DNA from: an uncultured Cohaesibacter sp.
GTDB lineage: Bacteria > Pseudomonadota > Alphaproteobacteria > Rhizobiales > Cohaesibacteraceae
Direction of reading: 5' to 3'
DNA: 64,000 nucleotides
Assembly (NCBI RefSeq): GCF_963666525.1
Contig: NZ_OY762905.1
Coordinates: 2,028,001-2,092,000, forward strand
The translations under genes were made by a program, and so were the position numbers. The notes under the pieces are model-generated. The model was not told the origin of the DNA, did no database searches, and saw only the letters and a list, made by a program, of their open reading frames with translations. How positions within the stretch are numbered: position 1 is the stretch's first letter; each line of letters starts with the position of its first letter. Positions 16,598-27,637 of the stretch are shown one piece after another.

Positions 16598-17887
16598 GTG
16601 TCTTCCAAAATTACAAAAATTGCTGCTGCCCTTGCTCTGACCACCTCACTGATCTCTGCTTCCGCGGCCTTCGCGGAAGATACGATCAAGGTTGGCATTC
16701 TTCATTCCCTCTCCGGCACCATGGCCATTTCCGAAACCACCCTCAAGGACGCCATGCTGATGCTCATCGATGAGCAGAACAAGAAGGGCGGCCTTCTGGG
16801 CAAGAAGCTCGAAGCGGTCGTTGTCGACCCGGCGTCCGACTGGCCGCTGTTCGCCGAAAAGGCTCGCGAGCTGATTGACGTCAACAAGGTTTCCGCCGTA
16901 TTCGGCTGCTGGACCTCGGTTTCGCGCAAGTCCGTTCTGCCGGTGTTCGAGGAACTCGACTCGATCCTGTTCTACCCAGTCCAGTATGAGGGCGAGGAAT
17001 CCCAGCGCAACGTCTTCTATACCGGCGCAGCTCCGAACCAGCAGGCCATTCCCGCCGTCGACTACCTGATGGCAGAGGAAGGCGTGGAACGCTGGGTTCT
17101 GGCTGGCACCGACTATGTCTACCCGCGCACCACCAACAAGATTCTGGAAGCCTATCTGAAGGCCAAGGGTGTGGCCGAAGAAGACATCATGATCAACTAC
17201 ACCCCATTTGGTCATTCCGATTGGCAGACCATCGTTTCCGACATCAAGGCGTTTGGTGAAGCGGGCAAGAAGACCGCCGTGGTCTCCACCATCAACGGTG
17301 ACGCCAACGTGCCTTTCTACAAGGAACTGGCCAACCAGGGCATCAAGGCAGAAGACATTCCGGTCGTTGCCTTCTCTGTGGGAGAAGAGGAACTGGCCGG
17401 TCTCGACACTGGTCCGCTCGTAGGCCATCTAGCCGCCTGGAACTACTTCCAGTCTGTTGAATCCGACGCCAATGCCGAGTTCATCGACGCATGGCACGCC
17501 TTCACCAAAGACGACAAGCGCGTCACCAACGACCCGATGGAAGCCCATTACATCGGCTTCAACATGTGGGTGAAAGCGGTTGAGGCTGCCGGCACCACCG
17601 ACTCCGATGCTGTCATTGACGCCCTGCCGGGCATCTCGGTTCCGAACCTGACCGGCGGCTACTCCGCCATGATGCCAAACCATCACATCACCAAGCCGGT
17701 TCTGATCGGCGAGATTCAGGACAATGGCCAGTTTGACGTGGTTTACGAAACCGCCGGCCTCGTTCCGGGTGACGCATGGTCCGACTATCTGCCGGATTCC
17801 GCCAAGCTGATCTCCGATTGGCGCGCGCCGCTCTCCTGCGGCAACTTCAACACCGAAACCAAGGAATGCGGCGGCAAGGGCAACTGA
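16598..17887 (+). CDS. urtA: Urea ABC transporter substrate-binding protein UrtA
   Basis: 429 residues with a GTG start; GGAG lies about 11 bases upstream. A Sec signal peptide ends near SASAAFA-ED. The mature protein begins TIKVGILHSLSGTMAISETT, the typical opening of the amide/urea branch of the branched-chain amino acid binding family. It contains FGCWTSVSRKSVLPVFEELD and YPVQYEGEESQRNVFYTGAAPNQQ, which are strongly conserved in UrtA/FmdD. It binds urea in the periplasm and passes it to UrtBC. First gene of the operon, and separated from urtB by a perfect hairpin. Confidence 0.95.
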   Translation: MSSKITKIAAALALTTSLISASAAFAEDTIKVGILHSLSGTMAISETTLKDAMLMLIDEQNKKGGLLGKKLEAVVVDPASDWPLFAEKARELIDVNKVSAVFGCWTSVSRKSVLPVFEELDSILFYPVQYEGEESQRNVFYTGAAPNQQAIPAVDYLMAEEGVERWVLAGTDYVYPRTTNKILEAYLKAKGVAEEDIMINYTPFGHSDWQTIVSDIKAFGEAGKKTAVVSTINGDANVPFYKELANQGIKAEDIPVVAFSVGEEELAGLDTGPLVGHLAAWNYFQSVESDANAEFIDAWHAFTKDDKRVTNDPMEAHYIGFNMWVKAVEAAGTTDSDAVIDALPGISVPNLTGGYSAMMPNHHITKPVLIGEIQDNGQFDVVYETAGLVPGDAWSDYLPDSAKLISDWRAPLSCGNFNTETKECGGKGN

Positions 17888-17919
17888 TCCAGCCTAACGC
17901 ACGTCATCCTTCTTCCGGT

Positions 17920-17948
17920 CCCCGGTGACAGGCTTCCTGTCACCGGGG
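17920..17948 (+). terminator. 13-bp perfect hairpin between urtA and urtB, no U-tract
   Basis: CCCCGGTGACAGG-CTT-CCTGTCACCGGGG is a fully paired 13-base stem with a 3-base loop. No T-run follows, so it is less likely to be a full terminator and more likely to shield the urtA message from 3' decay or to attenuate, giving more binding protein than permease. Function inferred from position. Confidence 0.65.
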
Positions 17949-17975
17949 CAGACATGTCTAGCAAGAGAGAAATTC

Positions 17976-19592
17976 ATGACATTGCTGCGCGCACTGCTTG
18001 TTTGTCTTGTCACGCTTGTCCTTTCCTCAGCTGCTGCCCCCCCCTCCATGGCCGATGATCTGCAGGATACGATCAACGCTCTGGCCGATGGCAGCCTGAA
18101 AGACAGGGCAGAAAAGGTGGATGCCCTTCTGGCAACCGGAGACCCGAAGGTGGTTCCTGTCCTCAGCCAGTTGGCCGACGGAAACCTCTATGTCCGCAAG
18201 GCGGACAATCGCGTCTTCCTGACCGAAAGTGCGGGCAAAAACTTCACCTTGACAGATCCAGTGAGCGGCGAAGTCATTCCCGACATCAACAAGAGAACCC
18301 TCGACAAGATCAAGGCCAACAACAGCCTGCGCCGCCAGATCCGTGATGGCCTGAGCCTGTTCGCCCTCAACAGTCCCGACCCGGCCAAGCGTATGGAAGC
18401 GGCAGAAACCATCTTCAAGGCTCAGGACGCAAGCGCCCTGCCCGCCATCAAGGCCCGGCTTGCAAAAGAGCAGGACCCGGAAGTTTCCGCCTTTCTTGAA
18501 GAAGCCCGCGCCGGACTTGTCCTGAGCTCCGACACGTCCGAAAGCGACAAGCTGGCCGCCATCGAAGTGCTGCGCGAAAAGGGCGGCCGTCAGGCGCTCT
18601 CCATGCTCACTGCCGCCGCAGAACAGAACGAAGGCGCCGTCAAGAACGCCGCCGAGCGCGCCGTCGTCGCCATCGAGCGCGTGCTCGCCATCTGGGAAGG
18701 TGTCCAGAATATCTGGTACGGCCTGTCCCTTGGCTCGGTGTTGCTGCTGGCCTCCATCGGCCTTGCCATCACCTTCGGCGTGATGGGCGTCATCAACATG
18801 GCCCATGGCGAAATGGTGATGATCGGTGCCTACACCACCTTCACCGTACAGCAGGTCATCCAGTCCACTGCGCCGGGCCTGTTCGACTATTCCCTGCTTT
18901 TTGCCATTCCCATTGCCTTCCTTGTTGCCGGTGCGGTGGGCTTTGTGCTCGAGCGTGGCATCATCCGGTTTCTCTATGGCAGACCGCTGGAAACGCTGCT
19001 TGCCACCTGGGGTGTCTCGTTGATGCTGCAGCAGGCAGTCCGCACCATTTTCGGCCCCACCAACAAGGAAGTCAGCAACCCGTCCTGGATGTCTGGCGCC
19101 CTTGATCTGGCAGGCCTGTCGCTGACCTGGAACCGCATCTGGATCTTCTTCTTTGCCCTTGCCGTCTTCGGCCTGCTGTTCCTGCTGCTCAAGCGCACGC
19201 CGATGGGCCTGCAGATGCGTGCCGTGACACAGAACCGCAACATGGCCTCTTCGCTCGGGGTCCGCACTCCGTGGGTCGATGCCTTCACCTTTGCCCTCGG
19301 CTCCGGCATTGCGGGGATCGCCGGTGTGGCCCTCAGCCAGATCGGCAACGTCTCGCCCAACCTCGGCCAGAGCTACATCATCGACAGCTTCATGGTCGTG
19401 GTCTTCGGCGGGGTGGGCAACCTTTGGGGCACGCTCATCGGGGCCTTGACCCTCGGCGTCGCCAACAAGTTCCTTGAACCCTTCGCCGGCGCCGTGCTTG
19501 GCAAGATCCTCGTGCTGGTCTTCATCATCCTGTTCATTCAAAAACGGCCACGCGGTCTGTTCGCTCTCAAGGGAAGGGCCGTGGAACAATGA
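17976..19592 (+). CDS. urtB: Urea ABC transporter permease UrtB
   Basis: About 538 residues from the ATG at 17976, which puts a signal peptide at the N-terminus (TLLRALLVCLVTLVLSS); a start at 17925 would lie inside the hairpin. The first ~230 residues form a soluble extracytoplasmic, HEAT-like extension (DGSLKDRAEKVDALLATGDP), usual for UrtB. The rest is a LivH-type permease beginning VQNIWYGLSLGSVLLLASIG, with VMGVINMAHGEMVMIGAYTT and the cytoplasmic loop MRAVTQNRNMASSLGVRT. Its stop region overlaps the urtC start by 4 bases. Confidence 0.93.
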   Translation: MTLLRALLVCLVTLVLSSAAAPPSMADDLQDTINALADGSLKDRAEKVDALLATGDPKVVPVLSQLADGNLYVRKADNRVFLTESAGKNFTLTDPVSGEVIPDINKRTLDKIKANNSLRRQIRDGLSLFALNSPDPAKRMEAAETIFKAQDASALPAIKARLAKEQDPEVSAFLEEARAGLVLSSDTSESDKLAAIEVLREKGGRQALSMLTAAAEQNEGAVKNAAERAVVAIERVLAIWEGVQNIWYGLSLGSVLLLASIGLAITFGVMGVINMAHGEMVMIGAYTTFTVQQVIQSTAPGLFDYSLLFAIPIAFLVAGAVGFVLERGIIRFLYGRPLETLLATWGVSLMLQQAVRTIFGPTNKEVSNPSWMSGALDLAGLSLTWNRIWIFFFALAVFGLLFLLLKRTPMGLQMRAVTQNRNMASSLGVRTPWVDAFTFALGSGIAGIAGVALSQIGNVSPNLGQSYIIDSFMVVVFGGVGNLWGTLIGALTLGVANKFLEPFAGAVLGKILVLVFIILFIQKRPRGLFALKGRAVEQ

Positions 19593-20764
19593 TCTCCGCT
19601 TTTCTGTTTCGCGGCCTCGCCGGGCGCATCGCCTGGGTTGCGGTCGCCATCGCCCTGATCGGCATTCTCGTGCCCCTCAGCAACCTGTTTCTGACGCCCG
19701 ACCACGCCCTTTACGTGCCCGATTACATCGTCTCGCTGTTCGGCAAATATCTCACCTATGCCCTGCTGGCGCTGGCGCTTGATCTGGTCTGGGGCTATTG
19801 CGGCATTCTTTCGCTTGGTCATGGCGCCTTCTTTGCGCTTGGCGGCTACGCCATCGGCATGTATCTGATGCGCCAGATCGGCTCACGTGGTGTCTATGGC
19901 GACCCGATCCTGCCGGACTTCATGGTGTTCCTGAACTGGAAGGAGCTGCCATGGTACTGGTATGGCTTCGATCAGTTCTGGTTCGCCGCTCTCATGGTGC
20001 TCGCCGTGCCGGGGCTACTGGCCTTCGTGTTCGGCTGGTTTGCCTTCCGCTCCCGCGTCACCGGGGTCTATCTGTCGATCATCACCCAGGCCATGACCTA
20101 TGCGCTGCTGCTCGCCTTCTTCCGCAATGACATGGGCTTTGGCGGCAACAACGGCCTCACCGACTTCAAGGACATCCTCGGCTACACCCTGCAGGAGCCA
20201 TCCACCCGCGCCGGTCTGTTTGCCGCCGCCGCCTTTGCCCTCTGTCTGGCGCTCATCATCAGCTCGGCCATCGTCCGCTCCAAGTTCGGCAAGGTACTGC
20301 TGGCCACACGAGATGCAGAAAGCCGCGCCCGCTTCCTTGGCTATCGCGTCGAGCATGTGAAGCTTTTCGTATTCACCCTGTCGGCGATGATGGCCGGCAT
20401 CGCAGGCGCCCTTTATGTGCCGCTGGTCGGCATCATCAACCCGGGGGAATTTGCCCCGGCCAACTCGATCGAAGTGGTCATCTGGACCGCGGTTGGCGGG
20501 CGCGGCACCCTGATCGGCCCGATTGTCGGCGCCATCACGGTCAACCTCGGCAAAAGCTGGTTCACGGCCCAGTTCCCCGAATACTGGCTGTTCGTTCTGG
20601 GTGGCCTGTTCGTGGCAGTGACCCTGTTCATGCCACGCGGCATTCTTGGCACCCTGTCCGATGCCATAGGCAAGCTGAAGGACCTCGGATCGGGCAAGAC
20701 CACCGCTCTGGCACAGAATCCGGCAGATACTGGCGAATTGCGCAAGGAGGGTGAAGCGTCATGA
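19589..20764 (+). CDS. urtC: Urea ABC transporter permease UrtC
   Basis: 391 residues with about ten membrane segments; LivM family. Diagnostic blocks include LDLVWGYCGILSLGHGAFFA-LGGY, FRNDMGFGGNNGLTDFKDIL and SRARFLGYRVEHVKLFVFTL (EAA-like loop contacting the ATPases), and EVVIWTAVGGRGTLIGPIVG. With UrtB it forms the urea channel. It overlaps urtB (ATGA) and urtD (ATGA), so the permease and ATPase genes are translationally coupled. Confidence 0.94.
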   Translation: MISAFLFRGLAGRIAWVAVAIALIGILVPLSNLFLTPDHALYVPDYIVSLFGKYLTYALLALALDLVWGYCGILSLGHGAFFALGGYAIGMYLMRQIGSRGVYGDPILPDFMVFLNWKELPWYWYGFDQFWFAALMVLAVPGLLAFVFGWFAFRSRVTGVYLSIITQAMTYALLLAFFRNDMGFGGNNGLTDFKDILGYTLQEPSTRAGLFAAAAFALCLALIISSAIVRSKFGKVLLATRDAESRARFLGYRVEHVKLFVFTLSAMMAGIAGALYVPLVGIINPGEFAPANSIEVVIWTAVGGRGTLIGPIVGAITVNLGKSWFTAQFPEYWLFVLGGLFVAVTLFMPRGILGTLSDAIGKLKDLGSGKTTALAQNPADTGELRKEGEAS

Positions 20765-21522
20765 CCGAAGAAACCAACCAGATGACCTCGGCGCTGCTCT
20801 ATCTCGATGACGTCTCGGTTTCCTTTGACGGCTTCAAGGCCATTAACGGGCTGTCCCTGACCATCGAGAAGGGCGAGATGCGCGCCATCATCGGCCCCAA
20901 CGGCGCTGGCAAGACGACGATGATGGACATCATCACAGGCAAGACCCGCCCGGACACCGGCGACGTGCTGTTTGAAGGCAAGATGGACCTCACCCAGCAT
21001 GACGAGACCGAAATCGCCCAGGCTGGGATCGGGCGCAAGTTCCAGAAACCAACCGTGTTCGAAAGCCAGACCGTGCGCGAGAATCTCGAGCTGGCCCTGG
21101 CGGGCAATCGTGGCGTCTGGGCTTCGCTGTTCTATCGCGAAAGCGAAGAGGAGGCAGCCAAAATCGCCAGCATCCTTGAAACAGTCCGCCTTACCCATCG
21201 CGCCAACGAGCTGGCCTCGGACCTGTCCCATGGCCAGAAACAGTGGCTCGAAATCGGCATGCTGCTGGCGCAGGACCCCAAGCTCCTGCTCGTTGACGAA
21301 CCCGTCGCGGGCATGACCGATGCCGAAACGGTGGAAACCGCCAAGTTGCTGTGCGAGATTTCCAAGACCCATTCGGTCATCGTCGTCGAGCATGACATGG
21401 GCTTCATTCGCGATCTTGGTGTCAAGGTCACGGTGCTGGCCGAAGGCGCCGTTCTGGCCGAAGGCTCGATCGACCACGTCAGCGCCCATCCGGACGTCAT
21501 TGAAAGCTATCTCGGGAGATGA
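20761..21522 (+). CDS. urtD: Urea ABC transporter ATPase UrtD
   Basis: 253 residues, LivG-type. Walker A IIGPNGAGKTTMMDIITGK, signature LSHGQKQWLEIGMLL and Walker B KLLLVDEPVAGMTDAE are intact, with the family-specific IGRKFQKPTVFESQTVRENL. A possible later start, M-T-S at residue 9, exists, but the ATG overlapping urtC is preferred. Energises urea uptake with UrtE. Confidence 0.94.
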   Translation: MTEETNQMTSALLYLDDVSVSFDGFKAINGLSLTIEKGEMRAIIGPNGAGKTTMMDIITGKTRPDTGDVLFEGKMDLTQHDETEIAQAGIGRKFQKPTVFESQTVRENLELALAGNRGVWASLFYRESEEEAAKIASILETVRLTHRANELASDLSHGQKQWLEIGMLLAQDPKLLLVDEPVAGMTDAETVETAKLLCEISKTHSVIVVEHDMGFIRDLGVKVTVLAEGAVLAEGSIDHVSAHPDVIESYLGR

Positions 21523-22268
21523 TCATGAGTGAAGCAGTGAATTCGTCATCCCGGCAGGAAAGCAAACCCCTCGCCCTCTCCGTCGAGGGGATCGACCTGC
21601 ATTACGGTGCAGCGCAAGCGCTGCGCAACATCTCTCTGGATGTGGAAAGCGCCCGGATCACCTGCGTTCTGGGACGCAACGGCGTCGGCAAGACCTCGAT
21701 GCTGCGCGCCATTGTCGGCCAGCACCCGGTGAGCAAGGGCAGGATCATTCTCGGCGGCGCAGATGTCACCAAGGCCCCGCCCTATGCCCGCGCAGGACGG
21801 GGCATCGCCTATGTGCCGCAGGGCCGCGAAATCTTCCCGCAGCTGACAGTCAGGGAAAATCTCGAGGTCGGCTTTGCCCGCCTGCCCCGCAAGCAGCGGT
21901 TTGTCGAGGAAGAGATTTTCGAGCTGTTCCCGATTCTCAAGGACATGCTCTCGCGTCGCGGCGGTGACCTCTCCGGCGGCCAGCAGCAACAGCTGGCCAT
22001 CGGCAGGGCGCTGGTCACCCGCCCGGACATTCTGGTGCTGGACGAACCGACCGAAGGCATCCAGCCCTCGATCATCAAAGATATCGGCCGCGCCATCACC
22101 TACCTCAAGGAGGAAAAGGGAATGGCGATTCTATTGGTCGAACAATATCTTGATTTCTGCCGTGAGCTGGCGGATGTTGTCCATATCATGGACCGTGGCG
22201 AGATCGTGCATTCTGGTCCTGCTGAAGACCTGGACAAGGAACATGTACGTAACCATCTCACCGTCTGA
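21519..22268 (+). CDS. urtE: Urea ABC transporter ATPase UrtE
   Basis: 249 residues, LivF-type. Walker A VLGRNGVGKTSMLRAIVGQ, signature LSGGQQQQLAIGRAL, and Walker B ILVLDEPTEGIQPSIIKDIG, the urea-branch form. The N-terminus carries about 20 extra polar residues; a start at 21525 is also possible. The last 26 bases overlap the start of ureD, which ties urea import to urease expression. Confidence 0.94.
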   Translation: MIMSEAVNSSSRQESKPLALSVEGIDLHYGAAQALRNISLDVESARITCVLGRNGVGKTSMLRAIVGQHPVSKGRIILGGADVTKAPPYARAGRGIAYVPQGREIFPQLTVRENLEVGFARLPRKQRFVEEEIFELFPILKDMLSRRGGDLSGGQQQQLAIGRALVTRPDILVLDEPTEGIQPSIIKDIGRAITYLKEEKGMAILLVEQYLDFCRELADVVHIMDRGEIVHSGPAEDLDKEHVRNHLTV

Positions 22269-23148
22269 CGCCTCTTCCGGCGCACTTCCCGACGCCTCTT
22301 CCGATGGCGCAGCGGGCAGGGCTCCGGCGCAGAGAACCACGGGCGCCGGACGGGTCAGTTTCAAGGCGGATGGAGCGGGTAATACCCGCCTCGATCGCCT
22401 TTATCAGCAGGGGTGCGCCAAGATCCGTCTGCCAAGGGTCTATGGCGGCAGCGCTGCTGAAGCCGTTCTGATCAACAGCTCGGGGGGGCTCACCGGCGGC
22501 GATATCGTCAGTTGGCAGGCCGATGCGGCAACCGACACCTACGCGGTGATCACCACCCAGGCCTGCGAGAAGATCTACAAGGCGGACAGCGGGGTTGCCC
22601 GCGTCAGCAATCATGTCACCGTGGCAGACGGCGCGCGCCTTGACTGGCTGCCGCAGGAAACAATCCTTTATGACCGCGCCGGGCTCCACCGCTCTCTTGA
22701 TGTGCATCTTGCGGGCAACGCCCGCTTCATGACGGTCGAGAGCCTGCTGCTCGGTCGCCTTGCCATGGGCGAAGCACTCAGGAGCCTTGCCTTCCGCGAC
22801 AGCTGGCGCATCCACCGGGATGGCCGCCTGATCCACGCCGAGGCACAGCGCCTTGAGGGCGACGTGGCACGGATCGGCCTGGCGGACGCTGTGCTGTCCG
22901 GCCATCTGGCGCTTGCCACACTCTGCTACACCGGCCCTGAAGACAGCGACGCGATGGACGCGCTGGTCGACAGTGGCCGAGCCCTCATGCAACCATTTGC
23001 CGACTGCACGGTGGGGCTTTCCAGCTTCAACGGCAAGATCCTTGCCCGCCTCACGGCGACAAACGGCATGGCGCTGCGCGCAGCGCTCATTCCATTGATT
23101 TCACATTTTCGGACCGGGGAGCCTCTCCCGCGTGTCTGGACGACCTGA
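22243..23148 (+). CDS. ureD: Urease accessory protein UreD
   Basis: 301 residues from the ATG at 22243 (AAGGA 4 bases before it), which lies inside the end of urtE. UreD binds apo-urease and with UreF and UreG channels nickel to the active site. The first ~35 residues are a low-complexity Ala/Ser/Asp stretch, then the family core: [62 protein letters not shown]. Length and core are normal; the N-terminal extension is unusual and a later start cannot be excluded. Confidence 0.92.
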   Translation: MYVTISPSDASSGALPDASSDGAAGRAPAQRTTGAGRVSFKADGAGNTRLDRLYQQGCAKIRLPRVYGGSAAEAVLINSSGGLTGGDIVSWQADAATDTYAVITTQACEKIYKADSGVARVSNHVTVADGARLDWLPQETILYDRAGLHRSLDVHLAGNARFMTVESLLLGRLAMGEALRSLAFRDSWRIHRDGRLIHAEAQRLEGDVARIGLADAVLSGHLALATLCYTGPEDSDAMDALVDSGRALMQPFADCTVGLSSFNGKILARLTATNGMALRAALIPLISHFRTGEPLPRVWTT

Positions 23149-23165
23149 ACCAGAGAGGAAGCGTC

Positions 23166-23468
23166 ATGAATTTGACACCGAGAGAGAAGGACAAACTTCT
23201 CATCGCCATGGCAGCCATGGTGGCACGCCGCCGCCTTGAAAGGGGCGTCAAGCTCAATCATCCCGAGGCAGTGGCACTGATCACCGACTTCATCGTCGAA
23301 GGCGCGCGCGATGGTCGTACCGTTGCCGACCTGATGGAAGCCGGGGCCCATATCATCAGCCGCGCTCAGGTGATGGAAGGCATCCCCGAGATGATCCATG
23401 ACATTCAGGTGGAAGCCACCTTCCCCGACGGGGTGAAGCTGGTCACCGTCCACGAACCGATCCGCTGA
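23166..23468 (+). CDS. ureA: Urease gamma subunit UreA
   Basis: 100 residues, standard length. Begins [20 protein letters not shown] and contains [20 protein letters not shown] and [13 protein letters not shown], all typical of the gamma chain. A good ribosome site (AGAGGAAG) precedes the ATG. It is structural and packs with UreB and UreC in the (abc)3 trimer. Confidence 0.97.
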   Translation: MNLTPREKDKLLIAMAAMVARRRLERGVKLNHPEAVALITDFIVEGARDGRTVADLMEAGAHIISRAQVMEGIPEMIHDIQVEATFPDGVKLVTVHEPIR

Positions 23469-23478
23469 GGAGGGCATC

Positions 23479-23783
23479 ATGATTCCTGGTGAAATCATCA
23501 CCGCCGCTGGCGACATCGAACTGAACGCCGGACTGGAGGTCACCGAACTGGAAGTCTCCAATACCGGCGACCGGCCGGTGCAGGTCGGCTCCCACTATCA
23601 TTTTTTTGAAACCAACCCGGCCCTGTCCTTCGACCGCGCTGCCGCCCGCGGCAAGCGCCTTGACATCGCCTCGGGCACGGCCGTCCGCTTCGAACCCGGC
23701 CAGACCCGCAAGGTCAGGTTGATCCCGCTGGAAGGCAACCGCGAAGTCCATGGCTTCCGTGCAGAAATCAAAGGGGCTCTCTG

Positions 23784-23784
<1 letters not shown>
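23479..23784 (+). CDS. ureB: Urease beta subunit UreB
   Basis: 101 residues, standard length. Begins [20 protein letters not shown] and contains [19 protein letters not shown] and [20 protein letters not shown]. The ribosome site GAGGAGGG lies just upstream, 10 bases after ureA. Its stop overlaps the ureC ATG (TGATG). Structural subunit of urease. Confidence 0.97.
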
Positions 23785-25496
<1,712 letters not shown>

Positions 25497-25525
25497 TCCG
25501 GCCAGCCGGACCGAACAGCCCCCTT

Positions 25526-25560
25526 CATATCCCTGCAGGCATCGTCTCTGCAGGGATATG
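25526..25560 (+). terminator. 13-bp perfect hairpin between ureC and ureE, no U-tract
   Basis: CATATCCCTGCAG (25526-25538) pairs exactly with CTGCAGGGATATG (25548-25560) around a 9-base loop. No T-run follows. It probably protects or attenuates the structural-subunit message relative to the accessory genes. It is the second such structure in the urt-ure cluster. Confidence 0.6.
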
Positions 25561-25579
25561 TCTCATGAGGAAGAAAAAC

Positions 25580-26188
25580 ATGCCGATTGCAAAAGCCTCC
25601 AGCATCCTGCCGAAGGGAAGCTGGTCCGAGCCGCCGTTTGACACCATCACCCTTGATGAGGAAGACCGCTATCGCCGCAGGATCCAGTTGACCAGCGACA
25701 GGGGCTTCGACTTCATACTGGTTCTTGCCAAGGCCATGCGCATGGATCATGGCGACGGCCTGCAGCTGGAGGACGGACGCATCATCGAAGTGCTGGCCCG
25801 CCCTGAAGACCTGCTGGAGGTCCGGGCGACAACGCCGCTGGCTCTGCTGCAGCTGGCCTGGCATCTGGGCAACCGCCATCAGCCGGTCGAGATCTATGAA
25901 GACCACCTGCGCATCCGCAAGGATGCGGTGATTGCCGACATGCTGGAAGGTCTGGGTGGCACGCTTTCCGCCGTCACCGCTCCCTTCTCGCCCATGAGCG
26001 GTGCCTATGTGAGCAAATCGGCCAGCGGCCACGCCCATGATCATAACCACGATCACAGCCACAACCATGACCACGGGCATGATCACCACCATGACCATGA
26101 GCATCATCATGACCATGACCATTCCCATCATCACGACCACGATCACAGCCATGATCACAGCAATGATCACGGGCCGCATGACCACTGA
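25580..26188 (+). CDS. ureE: Urease accessory protein UreE with long histidine-rich tail
   Basis: 202 residues from the ATG at 25580, which has AGGAAG 6 bases upstream; an ATG at 25565 is possible. Nickel metallochaperone that delivers nickel to the UreDFG complex. The core has DTITLDEEDRYRRRIQLTSD, AKAMRMDHGDGLQLEDGR and the conserved metal-binding region LAWHLGNRHQPVEIYEDHLR. The last 52 residues contain about 28 His interspersed with Asp, Asn, Ser and Glu, far longer than the tail of many UreE proteins and suited to nickel storage. Overlaps ureF by 11 bases. Confidence 0.95.
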   Translation: MPIAKASSILPKGSWSEPPFDTITLDEEDRYRRRIQLTSDRGFDFILVLAKAMRMDHGDGLQLEDGRIIEVLARPEDLLEVRATTPLALLQLAWHLGNRHQPVEIYEDHLRIRKDAVIADMLEGLGGTLSAVTAPFSPMSGAYVSKSASGHAHDHNHDHSHNHDHGHDHHHDHEHHHDHDHSHHHDHDHSHDHSNDHGPHDH

Positions 26189-26909
26189 TCCCGCGCTCCT
26201 GCCAGATGGAACCGTAGAGCCCTCGTCAGCGGCCCTTCAGGGAGCGGCTCTGGTGCGTCTGTTGACATGGCTATCTCCGGCCTTCCCCCTTGGCACCTTC
26301 AGCTACAGCCATGGCCTTGAAACCGCCATCAGCGACGGCACCTGCCATGACCGGGACAGCGTCGGCGACTGGATCGAACTGCTTCTGATCATGGGCAGCG
26401 CACGCAGCGACGCCATTCTGCTCGCCCATGCCTGGCGGATTGGCGCAGGCGACATGGCCGCCCTGATCGCCCTCAACGATCTCGCGCTCGCCCTCTCTGC
26501 CAGCCGCGAACGCCACATGGAAACCACCCAGCAGGGCATGGCCTTCCTGAAGGCCAGCGCCGCCTGGCCGACAAGGCTGCTCGAGTTGATCGGAGAAAGG
26601 AAACCGGAGTCCATCGCCCTGCCGGTCATCATGGGCGCAACCGCCCGCGCGCACGGCATTGGCCTTACGGCGATCCTGACCGCCAGCCTGCACGCCTTTG
26701 CCTCAAACCTCATTTCCGTCGCCATGCGCCTTGTGCCGCTCGGCCAGTCCGATGGCCTCAGGCTCCAGGCACGCCTTGAAGCGACGCTCCTTGCCACGAC
26801 AGACCACGCAGAAACGGCAAGCCTTGAGGCGCTGGGCACCAGCTGCTTCCATTCCGATATCGCCGCCATGCGGCACGAGACCCTTCACACGAGGATTTTC
26901 CGTTCATGA
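26178..26909 (+). CDS. ureF: Urease accessory protein UreF
   Basis: 243 residues from the ATG at 26178; the frame is open further upstream only because it runs through the His-codon repeat of ureE. Contains the family block [21 protein letters not shown], then [31 protein letters not shown] and [17 protein letters not shown]. Acts in the UreD-UreF-UreG GTP-dependent nickel insertion complex. Overlaps ureG by ATGA. Confidence 0.94.
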   Translation: MTTDPALLPDGTVEPSSAALQGAALVRLLTWLSPAFPLGTFSYSHGLETAISDGTCHDRDSVGDWIELLLIMGSARSDAILLAHAWRIGAGDMAALIALNDLALALSASRERHMETTQQGMAFLKASAAWPTRLLELIGERKPESIALPVIMGATARAHGIGLTAILTASLHAFASNLISVAMRLVPLGQSDGLRLQARLEATLLATTDHAETASLEALGTSCFHSDIAAMRHETLHTRIFRS

Positions 26910-27538
26910 CTTCACCAAGCACGCAAGAAAGCTACGCCGGACCAATGCGCATCGGCATCGGCGGCCCGGTCGGTTCGGGCAAGACGACCCTGACGGAGAA
27001 GCTCTGCCTTGCCATGCGCGACCGCTTCTCCATCGGTGTCATCACCAATGACATCTACACCAAGGAAGACGCCGAGGCGCTGGTGCGCAAACAGGCCTTG
27101 CAGGAAGATCGCATCATCGGAGTCGAGACCGGCGGTTGCCCGCATACGGCGATCCGCGAGGATGCCTCGATCAACCTTGCGGCTGTGGACGAGCTCTGCG
27201 CCCGCCACAAGGATCTCGATTTCATCTTCATCGAATCCGGCGGCGACAATCTGGCGGCCACCTTCTCGCCAGACCTTGCAGACCTGACGATCTACATCAT
27301 CTCCGTCGCACAAGGCGACGACATCCCGCGCAAGGGCGGCCCGGCCATTTCGCGATCCGATCTTCTGCTGATCAACAAGACCGATCTGGCCCCTTATGTC
27401 GGGGCGGATCTGGAGCGGATGAAAACCGATGCTGCAAAGGTCCGCGGCGACAAGGCCCATCTCTTTACCGATCTGTCCCGCAACGTCGGCGTTGACGAGA
27501 TCGTTAGCTTCCTTTGCAGGAAATCCGGCTTCGAATGA
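26906..27538 (+). CDS. ureG: Urease accessory GTPase UreG
   Basis: 210 residues, standard length. SIMIBI-class GTPase: P-loop [31 protein letters not shown], the metal-binding [16 protein letters not shown] (Cys-Pro-His), [20 protein letters not shown] and the guanine site [14 protein letters not shown]. Hydrolyses GTP to drive nickel transfer into urease. Last gene of the urea cluster and followed by a terminator. Confidence 0.97.
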   Translation: MTSPSTQESYAGPMRIGIGGPVGSGKTTLTEKLCLAMRDRFSIGVITNDIYTKEDAEALVRKQALQEDRIIGVETGGCPHTAIREDASINLAAVDELCARHKDLDFIFIESGGDNLAATFSPDLADLTIYIISVAQGDDIPRKGGPAISRSDLLLINKTDLAPYVGADLERMKTDAAKVRGDKAHLFTDLSRNVGVDEIVSFLCRKSGFE

Positions 27539-27580
27539 CATGACCGGCAGCCCCGCCGTGCACGCACAATCAGAAACACA

Positions 27581-27614
27581 AAAGGCCCGCACAGCATGCG
27601 GGCCTTCTGTTTGA
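27581..27614. terminator. Bidirectional rho-independent terminator between ureG and puuD
   Basis: AAGGCCCGC-ACAGCAT-GCGGGCCTT (about 27583-27607) forms a 9-base GC-rich stem, followed by CTGTTT on the plus strand and preceded by A-rich sequence (T-rich on the minus strand). It lies between convergent genes and can serve both. Confidence 0.8.
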
Positions 27615-27637
27615 AACAGAACCTGAAAGTCAGGCAA

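Noticed and set aside
17925-17976. Longer UrtB start at 17925
   Set aside because: It lies inside the intercistronic hairpin and would put 17 polar residues before the signal peptide.
18027-19589. 520-residue minus-strand open frame opposite urtB
   Set aside because: It is antisense to a well-supported urtB, rich in residues typical of reverse-strand shadows in GC-rich genes, has no motif and no ribosome site.
26037-26178. N-terminal extension of UreF rich in Met, Ile and Thr
   Set aside because: It is the frame-shifted reading of the UreE histidine codons; the UreF family sequence begins after the ATG at 26178.
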